Part shown: positions 48,238 to 56,463 of the stretch, one piece after another
Numbering within the stretch: position 1 is the stretch's first letter
Layout: each line of letters starts with the position of its first letter
Source: Cyathus striatus
Lineage: Eukaryota > Basidiomycota > Agaricomycetes > Agaricales > Nidulariaceae
Direction: 5' to 3'
Length of the DNA stretch: 64,000 nucleotides
Assembly: GCA_025738555.1 (NCBI GenBank)
Contig: JAOVFP010000016.1
Location: 2,418,001-2,482,000 of the forward strand
Notes under the pieces: model-generated
Database searches by the model: none
What the model was told of the DNA's origin: nothing
What the model saw: only the letters and a program-made list of their open reading frames with translations
Translations under genes and position numbers: made by a program

Positions 48238-48297
48238 ATTCAAGTTTGTATATTATGGTAATAGCATGCAATTGAACAATTTATATTCCATATAATG

Positions 48298-51200
48298 CTA
48301 GCATTCCTGTGAAAGATTGGAAATGTCTATTGTATCTATCGCATTTCCTAATGTATCTTTATCAATGGTAAAGTCAGTAGGTTGTCCAGCCACAAATTTT
48401 CTGAATTTCATATTAAAGGTGTTCAATGTTGATGACTTGAGTTTTCGAGACCCCTCCTGAATGAGATCACATACAGCAATGACAGTTTCATTACCACTTC
48501 AGCTGTTCTTGAATATCTGTAAACCTTCTTCCTTTGATTTCTTCGCAACACGCCAAACTAAGTCACTTGTTTCGGCTTTGGAATGGTACCAGTTTCGGTG
48601 GGACAGCTCTGTAACTTCAGCAATCTTTTTCTTGATTTTGTTCAGTTCACTGATAGATGCCGATACATTTCCCAAAATATCCCATGTCGTCTCAACACCC
48701 TTTACTCTAATCAACTCCTTTATATATAATATAAGATGGAATATGCGGGTAAGACTTATTGGAGTTAAAACATACCTTTACCTGTCCCACTGTATGTTCC
48801 ATATTCAAATCTGTAGCCATCCAGTGACCCGGTTGCCCTGATAGATTAAAAAGAAGTGAATCACGCATAATGTTACTGTATATTATTTTTCATCAGAATA
48901 TCCAATATATTAAACTTCTAGAGATAAGTACTCACGCAAACACTGGAGTCCAGATGTATTTGAGGTTGATAAGAAGATGCAGAATTTCGGTGCAGTAATT
49001 GTTTCCCCCAGCAGCTCGAAACATCATTGCCAAGTGCATCAACATATCTTCAACTCTCCCAACATCACCATCTCAAATTGCTGTGACAGTTTCAAGAAGA
49101 TATAGTAGGTCACGTGTCATTAGCCTGGTGTTCTGACTTGTTTTATCCTTTTCTGGGTCCAAGTGGGATGAATAAATTGGTGGGGGGACTGTAGGTGTCT
49201 TCTTACTTCCAGCGGGCCCAGCTTTCTCAGTTTGCGGTAATAAAATATCATCAGCATCCAGTGGTGAGTCGTCATCAGAGAAACATGGTGGTAAGGGAGT
49301 GGCGAATTCATAGGTCTTCTGGTGTTGGATTTTTCTTCGCAAATGTGGTTAATGTATCACCATTGCGAGCACAAAGAATTTGTAACCCATTCAGCACAAG
49401 TCCTTCCAAAACCTGAATAAGGCTTGTGAGGAGCGTGTGATAGTCAGGCTTTTCACCAGACAGCCTTGACTTCTCCAACAGAGCAAAAAAGTACTGGAGC
49501 GATCCCTTTTGCCCAGTAGTCCCGCGATGAGTAGTGAGTAATGCCCTTGAAAGATTCAAACACAAATGGAATAGTCTGATGCCTATCTGGAAAACGAGCC
49601 GCTGGTGATAGGGATTGAGGTCTGAAGCTCGGAGGATCTGTCCAGAGCGAATTCGAGCATTGGTTAGCTGATCATTAATGGTAGGTATTGCATATTTCGA
49701 AAGTTCTTCTGGTGTTCGCTTAAGTAATGTAAGGTATATCTCATCGTGGTATGACAGATTCCCCTGGGTTGAGGCCTCTTCCGTTGTTGATATACGAAGT
49801 GGGAAGAACTCAGTTACTTGTTGGGCAGAGGTAGTGTGTCGCTGTTTATGCTGCAGAGAAGGACATGTTTCATACTGGCTGAAAGACTTTGAGTACTTGG
49901 TGAGTGTTCTGATAACATGAATTTGCATCTGAAAAAATAAAGATTCGCACTGGTCTTCGGTAGGTATAAGGTCCAGTTCAAATCTGAGACCATGGAGGCT
50001 AGCCTCTTGCATATGAGCCAGCATTGGACCTAGCAACATATCTTCTTGATTCACATGGTTAAGCTTGTATACGATTCCTAGTGTTCCGGAGGTAACTTTG
50101 CTTGGAGTAAGGGATCCACATTGTTCTACGAAAATTGAAGTGCTCATGTTGACGTTGTCATAGCAGAATGTATGAGGCCCTTCAGTTACAGACTTTGCGA
50201 TCATCATATGCTGATCTCCAAGCATCTTGACAGTATCCAGTATGGACTGATAACAAGGGCATAGTCCACAATGATGAATAGCCTCTATGGTTTGACGAGA
50301 GGCACCTGAAGCCCAGAGAAATAGTCCAAATTCTGCTATAAATCCGAGACACTTATTTGAGTGCTGATATAAAAGTTGCCGGGTTACCGTATTGCAAAGC
50401 TATTCGAAAATTAGCAGGGAGTATATATTTACAAGCATCGCAGGTTACTCACATATTCAGGAGATTTCTCAGTGTTCTTTTCACGCTGCCGTTTACTCTC
50501 TGCAGCTGAACGAAGAATTATTTGTGTGAATGGCGCTTCATTCTTGAAGTCAATGGAGTCTCTGCTGTCGATGTAGTCAGAGTCAATGTCTGCTAAACCT
50601 TTCATGCGAGTAAGATCATGCAGTCTATCCATTTCATCTGAAACAATATCTAAGACCGATTCGAGGCCAATTCCGTGTTTCAGCCATGTTTGAAGTCTTC
50701 GTTGTCCATCTTTTGAGAGGGCAATGGTATTCATGATATCAAAAAACTTCTCGCTACCATCCTTGTAGAAACGAGATCTGTAGAAGCTGTATTCGGTGTT
50801 ATTGTCGTCAAGGATGTGTTGGATGAGGTCAAATGGACCAATAGAATCTTCTTTCAAGATCTCCAGTGCAGCATTTACTTTCTCAGTGATGTTTTTTCTT
50901 GGTGCTCGTCTTTTGGGTGAATCAGGTGGTATTAGCTCATGCGGTGTGCTAAACAATCTTCTAGTACGACGTAGGCAGGCTAAAGGTGAACAAACCGGTT
51001 CTCCTGGTTCCCACTTGCCGGTGGTGGTGCATTTCCAATTTCCCTTCTGCCTATCCCATGTTTGCCTTTTCCCCCTCCTCTTCCTCCTTCCTTCCTTCTA
51101 TCTCATCCCTGAGCATGACCTGAGCTCCTTCTATCACTAGAAGAGTCGAAGCGAAAACGCTGTGTAGCTTGCCACTGTTCTGGTGGTTTGCTATTGGGCT

Positions 51201-51321
51201 GAATGTTGCATGGCTGGGTAACGTCACTGAGCACAACTTGTTGCTCATATGAGGCCAAACGAGGTCTTTTGCGCGAGGGCCTATGCTTGGGCAAGGAAGC
51301 AGTATCTTGATCCGAGGGCAT
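48298..51321 (-). pseudogene. DUF6589-domain protein of the transposon, with frameshifts and two TGA codons
   Basis: On the minus strand the ATG at 51319-51321 starts MPSDQDTASLPKHRPSRKR. The frame breaks near 51100 and resumes as WKCTTTGKWEPGEPVCSPLAC, a Cys-containing, possibly metal-binding N-terminus. Exons are about 50453-51321, 48936-50399, 48776-48875 and 48298-48717; introns are 53, 60 and 58 bases. Typical DUF6589 segments are seen: FGLFLWASGASRQTIEAIHHCG, HTFCYDNVNMS, SGTLGIVYKLN, VGRVEDMLMHLAMMFRAAGGNNY, LHLLINLKY, NIMRDSLLFNLSG..GHWMATDLNMEH and TSDLVWRVAKKS. Damage: a small frameshift near 49310-49320, TGA at 49073-49075 and TGA at 48499-48501, after which coding sequence continues to TAG at 48298-48300. 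The biochemical role of DUF6589 is not known to me. Its place in this element makes it a candidate transposase or accessory factor. Confidence 0.85.
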
Positions 51322-51563
51322 GAGGAGAGAGCGGAGGAGGGGAGAGTGGAGGAGGGGAGAATGGAGGAGGGGGAGGAGAGGAGCACGGAGAATGGAAAGA
51401 GTCAACGCGATGTGCGAGAGAGCCGAGAATCCAAAAAAGGAAATTTTTGGGGACATAAGGGACAGACGCTTCAAATCTGACCAGTTGGACCGGTCGGTAT
51501 ATTGATACGATACAATCGTTCATATAACGTGACTTGTCATGATACCGACCGGCTACTGGTCTA
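51322..51563 (-). repeat. Right terminal inverted repeat (242 bp)
   Basis: This is the inverted partner of 45519-45760. The C/T minisatellite lies immediately upstream of the DUF6589 start codon (51321), the same position relative to that gene as the left repeat has to the helicase. CT-rich tracts are typical of fungal core promoters, so the repeats probably drive both genes inward. Confidence 0.93.
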
Positions 51564-51572
51564 GCAGTGAAC
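51564..51572. repeat. Target-site duplication, right copy (9 bp)
   Basis: gcagtgaac, identical to 45510-45518. After it the sequence continues as the ancestral upstream region of kinase 1 (actgaatataca..ggcagagagtatt), which is also present upstream of kinase 2 (about 54925-55090). Confidence 0.92.
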
Positions 51573-51741
51573 ACTGAATATACAACAAGGCAGAGAGTAT
51601 TGCTTTGGCATTACTTATAAAAAGACAATCGATCAAAAGAGTAATGAAGTAGAGGTACATGAATAAAACTAATCCCGAGTTGTTAGCTTGTCATCAGCCG
51701 TAAGCAGTCTCCGTTCCGAGACTCAAGTACTTGCAATAGTA

Positions 51742-52261
51742 CTGTAGCCCCATTACGACCGATTGTTCAGTGACGCATAACGGTACCGGTCTGAACTGAA
51801 CAATTTTTCGATTTTTTACGCATCACAAGCTGGTTTGAACAAAGGTTCAGTGGAAATAAATAGGCCTATTTTCTCAAAATTTTCTCGATCATTTCAGTGC
51901 AATAGTACAATGTAAATTATCTGAAATAAGTACTCTAACACTCTTCCCAATATTGCAATGCGAAGTCTGGAGAGCTACTTAATTGAATGTCATAGTATTT
52001 AAATGTGAATCTAATTGCTTGAACCACTGTCAAGACTTTCTAAATAAGTGATTATGAGACAATACATCATTGTCTTCCTGTATGCAACCTGTATGGGCTA
52101 TGTATCATACAATGTCCCATTGTTCCAGTACTTCAGCAGGCCCTTATATCTTTGAACAAATTTAGCTAATGTCACGCACCAAATCGAGGTATGAACTGAA
52201 CAATGAACTAAACTTTAGTGTCACGCCAAAAAATCACGAACATTAGGTCGTAACGGTACAG
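51742..52261. mobile_element. MITE, 520 bp, TA target duplication (Tc1/mariner or Fot1-type ends)
   Basis: The ends are imperfect inverted repeats: CTGTAGCCCCATTACGACC at the left and, read inward, CTGTACCGTTACGACC at the right. Both are followed by a.TGTTC and a GTGACGC/GCGTGAC box. TA dinucleotides flank it at 51740-51741 and 52262-52263. In the paralogous unit at about 55055-55085 the flanking DNA (gagactcaag...ctttctcag) is continuous, which gives the empty site. No open frame of significance is inside, so it is non-autonomous. Short ACTGTA-type ends with TA duplication are usual for fungal Tc1/mariner/pogo elements. Confidence 0.78.
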
Positions 52262-52263
52262 TA

Positions 52264-53113
52264 ACTCTACTACCTTTCTCAGTGATGTCTATGTCTGTGC
52301 GGTGATTCAGAGATAGTAGATAACATTTTATCAAAGACAGAGTTCTTGAGACGGGATGCTGGTAGCCAGGATAGCTGGGGAGAACTTCGTCCAGAGGTGT
52401 GTAAGTCTCTCGTAGACCAACGCTCAGCCCAAGTGAAAGAGACAGATATTCCAAGTTTTACATTGCTACTGAGGTCTCTGTGAACAAAACATGACTTCTT
52501 TGTATTACTTATGTACGAGATCTTTCAATAAATTGTAAGGAGATACCATTTCCGGCGATCCTGTCTTCATTCCCTATTTCTTTCTTCGAAAGTTGTTCGA
52601 AAGTTGTTTTAAAGTTTTACATTCGACGATTATGAATGTCTACCGTCCTACGTTAAATACTGATATCAAGTATTTACTTCCATGTCACTTCATGTTCTTC
52701 GTGATTAGGAAATTCAAACGCAGTAATTGTGATAACACCTTAAACTTCGGAATTTCTATTCTGTGGGTTTTGTATATGTATTACTTTTACACGGTAATAG
52801 ACCTTCCTAAAACATGATGGGATTGGAAGTTCTGGAAATGTTCCGCTGCTCGCTGCTCACAGATGTGTAAACCTGCCACTCGATTCATTTAATTCCTAGC
52901 ATAAGAACAGTATTCTACTAGTCGTCGTCTTACAGTATCATCACTACACAGGAATCATACAATCACCACCTGTATGAGCGACTACAAAAGTCCCTCGCGG
53001 GTGAGAATCTTATTCCTATCACGTCCATCCCTACCTTACTGTAGCATAGGAGGCAATTGAAAGCGAAATCAGTCGCCGTAGTCGTTATTACTAATTCTGT
53101 GGCTGCACGCTCC
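52264..53113. other. Rest of the kinase-1 unit flank and spacer
   Basis: The first about 60 bases (ctttctcagtgatg..tctgtgcggtg) match the segment at 55070-55100 that includes the 3' end of the Ser/Thr-rich gene. They mark the edge of the duplicated kinase unit. The remainder is AT-rich without a supported gene, up to the 3' end of kinase 2. Confidence 0.55.
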
Positions 53114-54402
53114 TCAATTCCTGGCCACATCCTTCCAACTACTAGGAATGAGTCGTACTACCTCCTCGGCATCAACCCTTTCCTCTGGCGCATAGTTAAA
53201 CATCTCGTACAACAGACCCCCAAACGCACTGTCCTCTTCTACACTAAAACACTCCCTCCCTACGATACCAATACGTATATACGGCACCATCTGTTTCGTT
53301 GTTAGGCAAATGCCACTTTCTTGGAAGTATTCAGCACGCTCAGCCCAAGTGCTCCACCATTTATCTGGAAGCCTTCCAAGAATGACAACCATGCGTTGAA
53401 TCGCTTCCTTCTCTTTACCGAAATGCGATTCAAACGGAACATGCATTTCGTTCATAATCATGTACATAAGGACTCCAAGAGCCCAAATGTCCACCGAAGG
53501 AGCGGGATAAACCATATCGTGGAAGATAATTTCAGGAGCCTGAAACACGAAAGGCATATTAGATGTTAATGGCTTGTTGGACTGACGATATGGAGTGTAG
53601 AAGGACGATTCTCCGAAATCACAGATCTTGATGTGAATATCAGAAGAAAGGCAAATCTCGGCCATGAAAGGTTGGCGGCCTCGATGGGCTACCGTGGCAG
53701 GACGATGTATGGAAGGGGGAACTGGAGTCTTATCATTCCAATACTGGATGGGAAGAATCGGCGGTTCCCCATAAATACGGTTCAGCTCCGTGAGAGACGC
53801 GTTTTCGAACTCAGGAGAGTAGAAAAGCACGTTTCCAAGGTGTAGGTCTACAACAGAATATTGGTAAGTGCTTAAGAACGTGGTGTATAAAAGCTTAAAG
53901 ATAGCTTACCGCCATGAATAATGCCGCACTTATGAAGATACGCAACACCAAGCGCAACCTGTGCTGCGAGTCTCTTGGTCACATCCGGCGGGAACCTAAA
54001 ACGGTTTTTTCTATAGAATGCTTGTATGTCGTTCGCACTCAGATTTAAACCAAGGAGCTCAGTAACAATACAGTGGTGCGTTCCATTTGGTCCTTGAATT
54101 ATGAATGTGTCGAATATGCGGATCACATGGTCCTTGCCAGGATGGGAGTCCCATTGCGCTTGCTGCTGCTGAAGGTGTCGCGCGATGTCCAGTTCATAAG
54201 AAACGGCTGACGAGTGAGCAGAAAGCACTTTCATAGAAGCAAAGTGATTCATAACTAGGTCTTCAACGAGCCATACCGTGCTGTAGGCTCCGAAGCCAAG
54301 TTTGTTAATGACGCGGTAACGGTTGTTGAACTTGTCGCCGATGTTCATGGGATGAAACCCACCTACGTAGTAGTGGTCTGCACACTCCAATGGCAATCCC
54401 AT
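53114..54402 (-). CDS. SRPK-like protein kinase, paralogue 2 (408 aa)
   Basis: Two exons (53910-54402 and 53114-53847) are joined over a 62-base intron (GTAAGC..TTGTAG) at the same position as in paralogue 1. The ATG at 54400-54402 begins MGLPLECADHYY. Motifs: KLGFGAYSTVWLVED (glycine loop), ASMKVL (Lys), IIHGGDLHLGNVLF (catalytic loop, Arg of HRD missing), ICDFGES, FQAPEI and DIWALGVLMY. It is highly similar to 43905-45316 over its full length, including long identical runs such as DHVIRIFDTFIIQGPNGT. It lacks the basic C-terminal tail of paralogue 1 and ends SSWKDVARN. Both genes point the same way, so they arose by tandem duplication that included upstream DNA. Likely a Ser/Thr kinase; substrate unknown. 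Confidence 0.9.
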
Positions 54403-55084
54403 GCGTAAATTGATGCTTAATAGTATGTAAATTAAGAAGAGCTACGGTTGCAACGTTGAAGCTTAAGAGTACTAGTAAATACTTAAGTTAAGTAGTGTTG
54501 ATGCAGGAAGTGGGGCGAAGGTTAATATATATATACAATGTATATTATCTGTAGATAAACATGTACAAACTATTATGTCTGGTCCCGCCTCCGAGTCAGA
54601 GCCATTCACTTTTATATCGCTATTTAGTTGTCTATGAATCAATTATTTATAATAACAACATATGCATTTGATAAGCTACCAGCGGTTTCCTGTACATATT
54701 TATCTTGAACTATTATTTATTCCTATTACATGTCAAACCAATGTCAAACAGTGGTTGAAACTTGAAGTTCGGCGTTCAACCCTTTTCCCCAACACAACAT
54801 TCAACAGGTCTTCTTGGCAGAAGGGGCTGCTTCATACCGTGAACTAAATTCTAATAAATTTACAATACAAGCATTATATACGTGGTCATTAATGGAATAT
54901 GTATATTCTACTAGTAGCTACGCATGGCAGAGAGTATTGGATATAGCAAAGACAATTGATCAAAACGAAGTACTAGCGGGGTAGATATACATGAATAAAA
55001 ATAATCTGAGTTAGCTTGTCGTTAGTCGTAGTCTCCTTATCGAGACTCAAGTGCTTACGGTAAAACTATCTTTCTCAGTTGTAT
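54403..55084. other. Upstream region of kinase 2, paralogous to 45317-45518 plus 51573-52320
   Basis: It contains gaaggttaatatatata..catgtacaaac near 54516-54571 and the block ggcagagagtattgg..gacaattgatcaaaa..atgaataaaa from about 54925. The same blocks occur in the same order upstream of kinase 1, interrupted there by the transposon and the MITE. No gene is seen inside. Confidence 0.7.
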
Positions 55085-56104
55085 TTACGTCTGCGCGGTG
55101 GAAAGCCCACCAATGCGCTCCAGAAGGCTTGGGCCTGCTTGCGTGCGCTTTTTCTTGTTACGCCTTTGAGATTTGGAAAGCTTAGGAGGGCCAGATGGGT
55201 CACTGAGTTGTACGTTGAAGTTTGTGTTAGCCGTATATGTTGAAGCGGAATGTGTCTCTGGTGTAATATTAGATGGTTCAGATGGATTCACCGACGTCTC
55301 TATTTGGCCCAGAGTCAAAGATACAGGTGAGGGGCCGAGACCTACAGTGCTTGAAGTCGCTTCCCGATCAACTGGAAGACCGGAGATGTCCCCTTCGATA
55401 TCTGACAAAGAAAGCTGTGACTCGCGAAATAATGCATTCATTCTTGCGTTCGCTCGTCTTCTTCGTTGGTTGCGTTTTTGTGTCTCTGTACGAGACTTGG
55501 CATTTGCTGGGTCGGAGGTGTTGGAGGTGGAAGTTGAGGGTGCAGGATCGGGTTGAGCAACTCTGGTGAACGTGGAGGGGATATGAGATAGATCGGTATT
55601 GCCTGCTGGTACTTCAGGAACACTTTTGGTTGAGAAGTTTGTGGTTTCGTCTTCTATTACAGTTGAAGATGCTGTCATATTCTTCTGCATCTTGGCAAGG
55701 TGAGGAGACGGTAGAGGACAGCTACAAGTGTTGGAGGTCGAAGAAGATATAACAAGAGTTGTTCCCCGCGATTTTGAGCGAGTCTTTGTGGCATGCGACA
55801 AAACCTCATTGCTCGCAGTATCTTTGCACTCTTTCAGAGGTTGACTTTGAGAGTTTGGGTTTTGTTTCTCCAATTCGAAGATCCACGAGCCACTATGATC
55901 CAAGAATGGTACTGTCTGCGGGGGACGTGGTGTATTCTCGAACAATAACTGGATTTTGTCCTCTTCGTAGGGCTGGCCATTGGGATGTCCGGATTTCTCA
56001 TTCGCGAAGCATATAGGCTCAAAGTATCCTTCTTTGTTTATGAACTTGAATCTGGAATATCTCTTCGAGCTGCCATTATCCTCATGCGTTGAAAAATCGC
56101 TCAT
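55085..56104 (-). CDS. Ser/Thr-rich basic protein, function unknown (about 339 aa)
   Basis: One uninterrupted minus-strand frame. The first ATG is at 56102-56104 (MSDFSTHEDNGSSKRYSRF); open sequence upstream lacks an ATG. The N-terminal about 70 residues look folded (RYSRFKFINKEGYFEPICFANEKSG). The rest is Ser/Thr/Pro-rich and disordered, with two strongly basic stretches, KRNQRRRRANARMN and SKSQRRNKKKRTQ, that resemble nuclear-localisation or nucleic-acid-binding signals. No family recognised. It diverges from ATG7 (start 56464) with a 359-base shared intergenic region. Confidence 0.6.
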   Translation of the reverse strand: MSDFSTHEDNGSSKRYSRFKFINKEGYFEPICFANEKSGHPNGQPYEEDKIQLLFENTPRPPQTVPFLDHSGSWIFELEKQNPNSQSQPLKECKDTASNEVLSHATKTRSKSRGTTLVISSSTSNTCSCPLPSPHLAKMQKNMTASSTVIEDETTNFSTKSVPEVPAGNTDLSHIPSTFTRVAQPDPAPSTSTSNTSDPANAKSRTETQKRNQRRRRANARMNALFRESQLSLSDIEGDISGLPVDREATSSTVGLGPSPVSLTLGQIETSVNPSEPSNITPETHSASTYTANTNFNVQLSDPSGPPKLSKSQRRNKKKRTQAGPSLLERIGGLSTAQT

Positions 56105-56463
56105 CCCGTGTTTAGAGCCCGGGGTAGAAGAGATGAAGAGATACAAATTTGCGGTTCCTGCGGTCGCTGGAGCAGCAAAGGGTTATGAACTCGAAAACCG
56201 GAGTGTAACGGAAAGCAGGTGATTGAGTCATTCATTTGAGAAATGGTCTAGAGGTCCACTTTGTAAGTAAGGCTAGAGAATCGAGAACTAAAAGAGCGGG
56301 CGAGGACAGAGTGTTACATGTACCAATAACCCCTGATCCAAACAAACGGCAAAACCGGCAAAGTAATTATCGACGCGTCTAATCAGGTAACCGCGTCCGT
56401 TGCTGATCAACCCAACCCAATCAAGCCATCTTCCCCAACCTTCTTTCTCAACCCTATACCACC
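56105..56463. promoter_or_regulatory. Divergent promoter region of ATG7 and the Ser/Thr-rich gene
   Basis: This 359-base region lies between two start codons. The ATG7-proximal half, from about 56335 (gatccaaacaaacggc, ccttctttctc), was copied together with ATG7 exons to 41037-41552. The last bases before the ATG (ccctataccacc) give a good eukaryotic start context. Confidence 0.6.

Larger units (their letters stand above)
45519..51563. mobile_element. RecQ + DUF6589 DNA transposon, 6,045 bp, complete ends
   Basis: The element has terminal inverted repeats of 242 bp at 45519-45760 and 51322-51563, beginning TAGACCGGTAGCCGG on the left and TAGACCAGTAGCCGG on the right (read inward). It is flanked by a perfect 9-bp target duplication. 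It contains exactly two genes that converge from the two repeats: a RecQ-like helicase (45804-48237, plus) and a DUF6589 protein (48298-51321, minus). Their stop codons are about 60 bases apart. Each start codon lies at or just inside the end of a repeat, so the repeats probably act as identical promoters. Both genes carry nonsense codons, so this copy looks inactive. Long TIRs and a 9-bp duplication are seen in Mutator-like and some fungal-specific superfamilies, but I recognise no classical DDE transposase. Which protein acts as recombinase is unknown. Confidence 0.88.

Noticed and set aside
52221..52454. 77-codon minus-strand frame across the MITE edge
   Set aside because: It starts inside the MITE and crosses its boundary, so it cannot be an old gene; no motif.
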